Source: Aplidium turbinatum
Taxonomy: Eukaryota; Chordata; Ascidiacea; Aplousobranchia; Polyclinidae
Reading direction: 5' to 3'
DNA length: 64,000 nt
Assembly: GCA_918807975.1 (NCBI GenBank)
Contig: OU964922.1
Location: 24,478,329-24,542,328 of the forward strand
The notes beneath the pieces were generated by a model. It was not told the origin of the DNA, did no database searches, and saw only the letters and a list, made by a program, of their open reading frames with translations. The translations under genes and the position numbers were made by a program. Positions 46,501 to 58,500 of this stretch are shown here, piece by piece; position 1 is the stretch's first letter; every line of letters starts with the position of its first letter.

Positions 46501-49500
46501 CAAAAAAAAATTGAGCCAAAAAAACACTCGTTTTTAGGTTTGTTTTTTTTTCATATATTTCTGGAAAAGTTGCAAATTTTTTGCAATTTGCAGCTTAGTT
46601 TCATTATAGTGCTCTTGAGAAACATTAAATTACTAAAAATGGTTTTATTGGTGTGCTGAAATACCTAAGTGTTTGTGTGTGGCAGCATTTGTTTTTTTGC
46701 ATAGTCCTACGTTGTTTCGCTTTCTTCTTCATTCTCAGGCATATTTGTGGCAGTAGACCTGACAAACATTAAATTAATGCAATTTGATACATGACATAAT
46801 GTAGATGAGTTAATTTCTTTCTCCTTTTATGGAAGTTAGCCTATGATGTTCGTATACTGTGGTACTAGTTATTCTTGTACACACTCAATGGGTTGACGAA
46901 ATTTTGGCAAAAACAAGATGACAGTATTCAGAACACACATTGCCTTGTTCTGGTAATTTACTAATGCAAGCTATTGCGAATGACTAGTTTAAACATGTTT
47001 TGTAACTGATAGCTTACCAACGATGTATATGTTTGTAATAGTTGAAACAGAAGTATTCTTTTCGTGTGTTGTAAGATCTAGGATTGGACACTTCGTCACT
47101 GATGCTTCTTGCAGATCATTTGTGACATATCATGCAAGAGATCTTATAACTGATATTTTTAGCTGTCAAAAGTTAGTGCATTTTTTCAGAAAAGGTTTTG
47201 GTTAATGTTCCTTTGTAATGCCCACCACCCATGTTGACTATTGCTAGTAACTACCAACCCTGAATGAAGAAATTTTTCCTTTAAAGTGGAGTTTTTCAGC
47301 ACTGCACAGTGTTCACATAGTGAATAAATGCTTCATAATGCTTTTCCTGACAAGCATAAAGTTTTACCCATATTCCCGCAATGCAGGATAAAGATACAAA
47401 ACAAAAATCAAAGATGAAAACTTATTTTATTTGAGAACTGGGCCTACTGCTTTTTGAGATAAAAATAAATTTACCTCTTGTCGTTACGCATCAATAAAAC
47501 CATGATGCAAAACTTTAATTTTTTTTTTATTGGGTAGAGGAAAGATTGACGAAAAGTTTGGCAAAAATAGAAAAGTGCTAAAGTCTCAAAGTCCTGCAAA
47601 CTACCAGGGTTGTCAGACAGCTTTTGAGAAAAAGAGCCAAACAATGGCGAAAAAAGGGCCAAATTGGGTAAAAAAGAGCCAAATTGTTCAATAATGTTAA
47701 TAACGTTGCTAATAAAACATAATAACGTTAACAACGTCAATAACGTTACAACATTACAACAACACAGTCTACATTCTACAAGAACAATTCCAAATCTTCA
47801 TCTTCTACAGTGTTTCCACTCGAAGCTTTGGCATTGGCATAAACATTGTCAGCTAAACACTGTCTAAAAAATCGTAATAACACTTTTCAGTCTAAATTTC
47901 TGAAAGACATTTATTTAAAAAGCTAGTTTGATAGTATGTGCCAACTGCTTCCAAAAAGAGCCAAATATTGAAAACAAAGGGCCAAGGGGCCAAACATTTT
48001 TTTTGGGGGCCAACTACCTCTAAAAAGGGCCAATCTGGCAAGCCTGCAAACTACCGTAGTTCAAATTGGATGGATTAAGTGCAATCATACTTCTTTTAAA
48101 CATGTCTATGACAGCACAATGGTGTAATTAAGGGAAAACAAACATGACTATGACATCATAAAGGAGTATTGAACCTCTTCAGGGAAAATAAAAAAACATC
48201 AAAATGTTTCCATCTTTCACTACATTTAAATGTGATTTGGGCTAAAAATTGGGACTTTAGCACTACACTGCTTTTGTCAAACTTGTCATCAATCTTTCCT
48301 CTACCCAATTATTTTTTTTTAATTTACGCATCATGGTTTTATTCGTGCGTAACGACAAGAGGTTAATTTCTTTTTATCTCAAAAAGTAGTCACCAAAACT
48401 TGTTTTAATGTTCATAAACAGATAGCACACCCCAGAAAACATGGGGGTAGAGCTAAAAATTATCTAAATATGTTGAGCGGTTCTTGAGATATTGCCGTTT
48501 TTCTATTGCTCCTTATCTATAAAGCCACCTAGTGGCTAAGTTTATTTCACTTATTACTCGAGAACCGCTTCTGTGACTTTCATCAAGTTTGCACCAAATG
48601 CACATCAACTGGAGCAATATCTTGACGTTGTACTGGAAAAGGTGTGATGTGCTGGTGAAAAGTGCCTTTGTGAAGTAGAGAAACAGGACCCTGACCATAT
48701 GGTACTAACGTAACATGCCCATTAACCAAAATCCCAGGTGGCTTCGAAACTGTACACGAGTGTGGTACTGCATTTAACAACTGGCTGGACCAAATTACAG
48801 ACAATACTTAAGATGTGCCAACCATAGGACACTGTGTCACTATTACTATTTGAGACGATGAGAAATCTTTATGGCTCGTGTGTTGAGACTTGAGAGACAT
48901 ATTGTCTGATTTGAAATAAGTTATACGAGTTAAGAGACTATTTTTTGTTGAAAGAGACGCTTTTTCAATGAGTTTACCCTAATTGCTGCATATTGTAACA
49001 TTTAATATCAAAATAGGTAAAAAAAACAAAAAAGCAAAAAAAAACGAATAAAAAACAAAAAAAAAACGATAAAAAACAAAAAAAACGAGCTCGTTTTTTT
49101 TAAACCAAAAAAAAACGTTTTTTTACATCTCTATCTGCGACACAATAATTTCAAACTGGACTTTGTCATGCATTTGTTTTGAACATTGAATTTCCAGGCA
49201 TCGCATCCTTTGGATCCATAGTTGGGCTTTTCTCTTGCACCGGCTTGACTGGGCGTGTAGTTGTTCTCTAATACGTTAAATTTCCTACCCCATTTTTTTG
49301 CATATTGAGCTAATCTCTTACCTTTTAATACATCATTATAGCGTAATATTTTGTAAGACAAGACAGAAAAATTAAATATATATTAAACAATGTAGCTTTC
49401 ATCGCTCTCTTACCTAAAAAGGTTCCCGACCCTTACATTAGACTACACACAACTTCAGAGATTGTGAGTAATATTGCGTTTTTGAAAGTATATTCGCAAA

Positions 49501-52500
49501 AACAAAATTTGGGCAAATTTTGCTTGCCCCCAAAACTTGCCTGTTTTACTCTCCTACGCCGGCTATGGATCTTGTGATAGTTCAGCTTAGTTTGCACCAG
49601 AAGAACGTACTGTATATCATGTTTTTAACTAAATTCTTGGTGAACAGTCTCATTTAATTTTTATAATTTCAAAGTCGTTACGAAATTTTACTCAGGTTTT
49701 ACAAAAAGTAAAATATTTCTAATTCGTTCAATCACTGGTTAGTTCCTTATTTTTATTATACTGCATGAAAGTTGCAATGTGAGTTAGTTGTATCTTGCAA
49801 AGTTAGTTATATCGCCACCTCTTAGCCTAGTATTCTCAAGACTCCAAAGTTTCATCAAGACTCCTCAAGACTCCAAAGTTTCATCTCCGACACCAGCAAC
49901 CACCCAACCGGAATGCATTTGCCAAGGAAGGCCTGGGTGCGGCTCAACCGCCTGCGTACTGGCGTCGGACTATTCCGCTCGAACATGCACAAATGGGGGA
50001 TGGCTCCATCCGCGATTTGTGAGTGTGGCAAGGAGGAACAAACCGTAGACCACACCATTTGTAATTGCGCCACCTACCATGCGCCAAATGGTGTGCGTGG
50101 TCTGCGTGAACTGGATGACAAATCAATTGAATGGCTGCTCGACACCTGCCCAAACATCTAGACCGCGTCGCCGCCACTGCCCAAGGGTGGTAAAAGGCAG
50201 AGCCCCTCGACCCTTGGAGTGGCGAAGAAGGTTCAAACGAAGAAGAAGAAGAAGAAGAAGCCTAGTATTTTCTTTTAAACTTTGCTTTTGTTGTTAATTA
50301 ATACATTTTATGTAGTTGAATGAGTTTCGCTTTTAGCAGCATGATCGTTGCTTACTTCACAGTGTAGATTCAAACGATCTGTTATAGCCTGATGCTGCGG
50401 GTTCTTTTTGGCAATATCAAATTACACTAGCTTTCGGAACACAGTTCCCTAGTCATGTGCTATGACGAATGGTGTTGAAGTCAGTGAGTGGTTTTTTAAA
50501 ATGGTTCTTTGTTTTAGCTTGAGGCTGCCGGCTGTTGAGTTTCTGTGCTGTTAGGCGTTATTGCTGTGAGGTTTTGTTGGATCAGTTGATTAGTAGATTA
50601 GGTGACGTAGTTCTTCCCTTTCGGCGCGGTTGTTGATTTTAGGATTTTGTTTGCTAATGAGTATGGCCTCTTTGAAACGTAATTGTACCGCGTCATTTTC
50701 TCTTCCAATAATTTTAAATTCAAAGTCTGCTTGGCATTGTTGTTGGTGATCAAATACCGAACTTTTATCCGAGCTGAGATGTTCTTTGAGGCGGAAATGG
50801 AGTGGGCGAATCGTGCTGCCTATGTAGCTTTTCTTGCATTTTTTACATATAATCTTATAGACACAGTTCTTGGTGTTGCACATGTTGTCGTTCCGTAGTT
50901 GGCAGTTTTGCATCCGGCAGGGTTCGGGTTTTTGTGGTTTTTTAAGTGCGTTTCGGAGGGTTCGGGAGCGCCGAAAGAGGCGGACTGGTAAGTCCAGGTC
51001 TTTGAAGATTTTCTTTATTTTACGGTCCGCGTCGTCGCTCATATAAGGAAATTCGAAATGTATTGGGTTGTATGATGTCTGAGGGGAGGGTTGTTTGCTT
51101 TGTCGGTGTCGTCGTCGTCTGGGTGGTTGTTTAAGGAAGTCTTTGGGGTATCCGTTTTCCCTGATTGTCTTTTCGAATTCAGTCAGGTGTGGTGCTGCTT
51201 TATTGGGTGAAGAACATCTATCCCTTCTTCTCTGTATTTCGTTTAAGAGTATGGTCTTCTTAGTGCTTGTGGGTAGGGCCGAGTCGAAGTGTGGGAGTAA
51301 TTTTGCCTTTGCTTTTTTCTGGTAGAACTCGTGGTGGACTGTGCCGTCTTTGTCGATTTTTATGGTGAAGTCCAGAAGTGAGATGGTGTTGTCTGCTGTT
51401 GGTAATTCTATTTCAAAGTTGATGGCTGGGTGCGCTTGGTTGAGAGCATTTTGGATAGCTAAGGCTTCCTTATTGTTGACTGTCAGCAAGAATGTGTCGT
51501 CAACGTATCGTCTGTAGAGGGTGAGGTTTAACCACACCCTCTACCACAAACCTCAAACCTCACCCTCTACAGACGATACGTTGACGACACATTCTTGCTG
51601 ACAGTCAACAATAAGGAAGCCTTAGCTATCCAAAATGCTCTCAACCAAGCGCACCCAGCCATCAACTTTGAAATAGAATTACCAACAGCAGACAACACCA
51701 TCTCACTTCTGGACTTCACCATAAAAATCGACAAAGACGGCACAGTCCACCACGAGTTCTACCAGAAAAAAGCAAAGGCAAAATTACTCCCACACTTCGA
51801 CTCGGCCCTACCCACAAGCACTAAGAAGACCATACTCTTAAACGAAATACAGAGAAGAAGGGATAGATGTTCTTCACCCAATAAAGCAGCACCACACCTG
51901 ACTGAATTCGAAAAGACAATCAGGGAAAACGGATACCCCAAAGACTTCCTTAAACAACCACCCAGACGACGACGACACCGACAAAGCAAACAACCCTCCC
52001 CTCAGACATCATACAACCCAATACATTTCGAATTTCCTTATATGAGCGACGACGCGGACCGTAAAATAAAGAAAATCTTCAAAGACCTGGACTTACCAGT
52101 CCGCCTCTTTCGGCGCTCCCGAACCCTCCGAAACGCACTTAAAAAACCACAAAAACCCGAACCCTGCCGGATGCAAAACTGCCAACTACGGAACGACAAC
52201 ATGTGCAACACCAAGAACTGTGTCTATAAGATTATATGTAAAAAATGCAAGAAAAGCTACATAGGCAGCACGATTCGCCCACTCCATTTCCGCCTCAAAG
52301 AACATCTCAGCTCGGATAAAAGTTCGGTATTTGATCACCAACAACAATGCCAAGCAGACTTTGAATTTAAAATTATTGGAAGAGAAAATGACGCGGTACA
52401 ATTACGTTTCAAAGAGGCCATACTCATTAGCAAACAAAATCCTAAAATCAACAACCGCGCCGAAAGGGAAGAACTACGTCACCTAATCTACTAATCAACT

Positions 52501-55500
52501 GATCCAACAAAACCTCACAGCAATAACGCCTAACAGCACAGAAACTCAACAGCCGGCAGCCTCAAGCTAAAACAAAGAACCATTTTAAAAAACCACTCAC
52601 TGACTTCAACACCATTCGTCATAGCACATGACTAGGGAACTGTGTTCCGAAAGCTAGTGTAATTTGATATTGCCAAAAAGAACCCGCAGCATCAGGCTAT
52701 AACAGATCGTTTGAATCTACACTGTGAAGTAATACATTTTATCTTAAAACTTTGCAAAACATGTAAAACATTTTATCTTGAAACCAACACCCGTGGCTAA
52801 CCAACACCCGTGGCTCAGTGGTTATCGCCTTCGGCTCTGGTGCTGGTAGCCCTTGGTTCGATTCTAGGTTGGGTCATACCAAAGACTTTAAAATCGGTAC
52901 CGATTGTGTTCTCTCTTGCATAACGCAGTGAGGATAAGTCGGGTAATAATCTGGTGACATACGGTGGTATTGGGTGCTCTTCCAATCTGCCTTGAGCCAG
53001 CATGAAAGCAGTATGGCGGAACCCTGTCTAGTAACCCATGTTGATGCGCAATCTGCTGCAAGCGGAGATAGCGAATGATTATTATCTTAAAACTTTAAAA
53101 GTGGCTTTTTTGTTTCTGTGTTGATTGTGCAAACCTGGGCATGCGCGAATTTACAGTAGCCTATGCTTAAAGAGTTTACCAAATTCATCGCCGGAACGTG
53201 GGAGGATATTTCAATTAATAAACAAAGTTTTACTGGTAGAGGTGCACGTAGCCTACTTGAACTACTTCTACTGTTATCCAGAATTTCAATCCGTGTCAAT
53301 GATACTTCGACGTATTTCTTCATGATGCAAGACGGAATGTTTTAGTCAAAATTAAAAGTCAATGATATAACTTACCTTGTCGCCTCCTGTGGAAGCTTGA
53401 ATCACTTGCATTTGATCTGTCAGATTTCCATATGATATTTTGAATCCAGTTAGCCAGTAATTTCCAGAACGCGGGTATCCTTGAGTTATTACTCCAACTA
53501 CTCCAGTCGAGATCAAAAAATCCACTTGCAACCATTCTCCAACATCTGCAAAACAAAAGCTATCAACAGGCGGTGTTTACAGATTAGTTGGCATTAATTT
53601 ACAGCAGGTGTTTATTAGCAGTATGACTAGCTATCATTAGTTTTAGATTTAGTAATGTCTGCCTACTTAACCTTTTCTGCCATTGTTCCACAAACGAACC
53701 GAACCCAAGCGAAATGTATACGGACATCTTCAAGTCCTTTTGTAAACTCAAAAGCTTGAAACACGATTGGGAAAACACTTCCCATAAAAACATTTACTCT
53801 ATCTTCATCCGAAAACCTAAAATGAAAAGAAGATCCACAAGATTGAACAACATGGTAAAAAGATTCCTTGGAACAAAATTCTTCTCAGAAAGAAGGAAAT
53901 TAAATTCCTCCAACCACCTTACTTATCCTCCACGTCCTATCGGATGGCTCATGGAGGATACAAACGGGGTGAATTTGAAAGATCATTACAATTCCGTAGA
54001 ATAAAAAATTCCAAATTCTGCAGAAAACCTGATGACAACGTGGCCCACGTCCTTATACCGAGTGCTCCTTTGCCCTAGGAATATGGCTGAGCCTGAAAAC
54101 ACAATACTCTGACCTAACCAACGAAGACATCGTAATAACAAAGGACATGATCCTTTACAATCAATTCCCCGGCGGACAAAAGAAGAACCAAATGATTTTG
54201 ACCATGATGAATGTCTCCAAGCATACCATCATCCAAAAGAAGGTATCTGTGGATATTGGCAACACATAGGATATGGAGCACAAAATGGTCCCCCATCCAA
54301 GCCTTGTGGGTGATCATGACGAAAAAAAAAGACAAAACACAAAATCATAACATTCCTTTGTCATTTGACATTTCCCTTCCTTCCAAACCTCCTCATACGG
54401 TCAGAAGAAAGAAGAACTAGTCAAGACTCTCTCTTCAACAGCCCCTCTCAGCCGTCCTTGATGGTAGGGACGACTGATTACAGCGGTAATTATCACTAGC
54501 TCAGTACGGTCGTAGAACATCTTTGAAAAGTCTAGACAGCCAAGGGCGTAACAACCCATCTTTAACCCATCCCTCTCACTCATTTAAAACGGCCCGATAC
54601 CAGAAGAGTGATTGTAGCGGGAAATCTGTAACCGTCCTTTCTCCGTCGTTCCCCTCACCCTGGGCCGACAGGATTGCAGCGGCCCATCCAAAAAGACTCT
54701 GGGATCAGCGAAAGCTACCCTTCCTCTGGCCGCCCCTCTCTGGCATCTCCGCCAAATGAGATGTCAGACTGCAGTGGCCCTTTTACACAAGCTGGTGCCC
54801 TTCTTCAAGCGGGCATCAAGAAGAAGCACACACACAAACAAACTAAAATTAAATTAAAAGCATAGGACGAACTCTCTTTGGCGGCATAAGTCTGGATTAT
54901 CAGTTTCAACGAATACTGCTTCTATAGGCTAAACGATGCAAGGTGAAATTAAACAATGGCCTTAGACAAGAACGAAAACTATTTCAAGTCTTGTTTGATG
55001 TACATTCATTGTTGTCAAGCAGGTGTTGTCCAATTGCAGAGTCAATAGACTAGATATGTTTTTGTAATTAAAAATAATTTTTTCAAGCACGATTTTTTCC
55101 CCGTCGTTATGACAGAAGAAAGGATGAAACAATGTGCCAAAAGTAGAGAAGAACACAACAAAATCAGAAATCAGCCTAATCATTGGATTCAACAATGTCG
55201 GATCAAGATGGCGTCTAATGAAAACGATTTCACATCATACGATGTTAGGCTATAGTGACGACATCGTGATGGTTAACATGTGTCGTCATACAAACTCACA
55301 CGGACGGCTTGGATACCAAGTTCCCGATCCGAGGTTTGCATCCAGTCGACCATATTGTGGTAGATGCGAGTTGCTGACCATACTACTGGCTGACATTTGG
55401 TTGTCCTTAATTCTTCTGTCCTTCAATCCAGCCTCACATTCTGTTACAACACAGTTAATGGAAATGATTATTGTTTATGATGCAACTTCTAGCCTTGATA

Positions 55501-58500
55501 TCGAAATGAAAATCATTTCTATTTCAGTTCCAGCCGTTTTAGGTTCAGTTCAGTTGTTTTTATTTCTGACCATCACAACGAAAGAAAAATATATGCCAAA
55601 CATAGCAGAGGTCTAGAAAAAGGTAGAGCCAAAAAAACGCGGACGTTATAACGTGCATGATACCAAAGCAGGGTAATCAGTTTAAAATATGGCACGGTCG
55701 CATTCGCAACACCTTGGTTTCCGATTGCAAGAACTAAGAACCGGTTTCAAGACAAAGAGCAGCGTACAAAACGTGATATAGGTCAGTATATATTTGCACA
55801 AGTCATAGCCCTGAGACAAACAGATAGCGTCCCTTTTTTATTGCTGGAATATTCTTGGAAGCATCATTTTCAATTGAAATTGGATTGCATTTCTAATCGG
55901 GATGCCAACTACGGCCTTTGTCTTGTTAGTAGCACTTTGCTAGTAGCAGACTTTATTAACCGTTTTTACCAGGGCTGTGGAATCGGAGTCGGTGGGTTTT
56001 TGACGCGTCCGTAGATGGAGTCGTTAAAAAAAGGCCGACTCCGAGTTGATACAAGACCATCAACAGTAAAATTTCTGTGTGTAATTGTTTTCAAAATTTG
56101 TTTCTTGTTTTCTGTATTGCACTCTGAAACTTTACCAAAAAATAGAAGCGTTTGTTTATGGCAGTTTTTGTAAAAGTCATCATTCAATTTAGATCACAAC
56201 TTAAGTGAAATTAAATGAAAAAAAAATCAAAAAAACAATCTGGCAACCCTCAAAAATCTAGCAGCACTGAAATCGGAGTTGCATTTTTTCGCCCGACTCC
56301 ACAGCCTTGAATTTTACATCCACCTCAAGAAAGCTTGAAGTCACAAGAGCACTATATTTTGTCAAACAACATAAGAAAAACACAAAACTAACTTACTCTG
56401 GCAAATTGGTCGTTCTCGGGTCCATGTCAGATCTTCTTTGCATGCAGCGATTAGCTGTTGACCCACACCGACAAATCCGTAGGATCCGTTTTTGCACCTG
56501 TAATTAATTGTAGCTCCAACTGATACCACAGCAACATTTGGAAACACCGAACCAAATTGAGGAGCGTCAGGTACGCGGCATCGTATATCTGCATACAATG
56601 TAATAAGATTTTCCTCAGTTTCTTTGTAATCGCATCCACAGTGGGCTGTTATGTGTTTCAATTCGGCAGCAGTATAGAAACAATAACTCTCAATGCAAAA
56701 CAATTCGTTGCAGGATACTTCATCTGGTTTTAATTATGATTTTTAATGACTTAATTTCAACCAATAAAACTCTCTGGAAATGTGTTCTCTATATTTGTTT
56801 CAGAAGTAGTTTCATCATCAATGAAATCCTTTCCATTTTGAAAACGACTTTGATCATTTTTAAGTTTATCAAACGTCTTATTTACGTTCAAGGAAGTTTT
56901 TGTTTGTAAAAATTTGGACATAGCTCAGTAGACATAAATTTCACAAATTTGCTTTCCCAGACAAAGTAATGTGAAGCTACGATATTATTAATGAAAACAA
57001 ACAGACGTTAAGTTTACCCTTGTGGTGACATACCGTTTGGAGAACGTTGAGTGACGTTAGCAAGCTGTTGGACAGTTTCTGAAAAACAAGTTTCGTAATG
57101 ATCACATTGCGTATAAATATTATAAAGTGACAACTGAGAAGACCGTTGACAAAATTATTAAAATTTAAAAAAAGAAAACGAAGGTTGTACCGGTGTAACG
57201 GTCCAGGAGTTACTGCGGTCTGAAAGTTACCGTAACTTCTGGACTGCGTATACGCGGTCTGAAAGTTACTGCCAGTCCAGAAGTTACTTAAACAGGGTTG
57301 TCAGATTTGACCCTTGCAGCAGATTTGTATAAATGATTTTAACATTGAAAACATATTGAACTTGAATGAAGACTTATCCACCATTGCATCTTAACAACAT
57401 GGTTTCCAGCAGAAACGTAATTGAGAATGAAGCAAAAATAAGTTGAAAGTTAAAAGATGAGGTTTGTACCAGAAATTGTTGCTGTATTGGAAATTGGAAT
57501 GAAATTTGAATTTGTAACCTAACAATTTACGTAGGCTATCATTTTAATCTGATTTGTTTGTATTATACCATTTGAAGTTATGTCCGTGCCTTACGTGCGT
57601 TGGGAAATAAATTTACATGGGGAGGTGATTGACTAGATGTCCACTTAGTCTATAGTATTTTGCTGTCTTCCTGATTGTGCTATGATGCAACCTACGATTC
57701 ACAATGTAGTGTTATGAGTGTTTTATTGACTCGTTGTAGGCTATATGGCGCTGTTGAAACAAATAATTTAATTGATCATCGCTCCAAACATTTTAAAGTT
57801 TGAATCGTGGCTATGCGTGAATCGGTGGCATTTAATAGGCTACAGGCCTTAATACATCGTGCAAAGTTTGCATTTGAAGGCTGACGTTAGCCGCTGGCCT
57901 TGAGTTGTAGTTGACGAACATAATCTTTGACTATATTTTATGTAGCTTATTTCATGAAAGTTAAAACCAAAGTTTTCTAGTGAATGAAGCACTGAGCCTA
58001 TTTTTGGTCTGGTTTTTCATAACTGCCGTTTTGAAGAAATATAAAGTAACTTAGGCTACATGTAGGCCAACCGGTAGTCAAAACTCCAGCAACTTTCAGT
58101 GAGTATCACAGTCTCGCACGTGGGGAAGGCTTTAACTTTTACGAAAGTGTTGAGCACTTTGAGATTCCAATGAATTTCCGTTGGACTCCCATCGAAAACA
58201 CGTGGCACGAAACTTAAAGTCAAGAATAATGGTTTCGTGGTGAGAATATTTATCCTTAGGATTCATCTTTTGCATAGCCTACTTGCAGAGGGTTTAATCT
58301 ACTGACCAAGTGAAATTTAAACTGCATTTAAAAAAACAGTTTTAACTGCAAAAATTTCAGTCCATTTACAAGTTTTTTCCCAAACGAATTTCGAAAAAGC
58401 ACACCCACTTACAATAGCAGTAACTTTTGGACTGCTTTTGCGGCGTTGCAGTCTGGAAGTTCCTGTCAGTCCAAAAGTTACCAGGGGTGCCCGGCGTTTT

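Larger units (their letters stand above)
50353..52731. mobile_element. Penelope-like element 2: near-perfect head-to-head palindrome
   Basis: Arms 50353-51529 and 51555-52731 (1,177 bp each) are reverse complements around a 25-bp spacer. Each arm encodes the same protein from RT motif C onward and the same 3' terminal region. AATACATTTTAT occurs near both outer ends (about 50300 and 52731), a possible target duplication. Upstream RT motifs are missing from both arms. Confidence 0.9.

Noticed and set aside
50683-52401. Hydrophobic small frames opposite the Penelope arms
   Set aside because: They appear symmetrically in both arms and are antisense to the GIY-YIG region.
55134-55616. 160-codon plus-strand frame
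   Set aside because: It overlaps the first discoidin exon on the opposite strand (55300-55440), which has matching splice sites, phase and domain. The plus frame has no domain.
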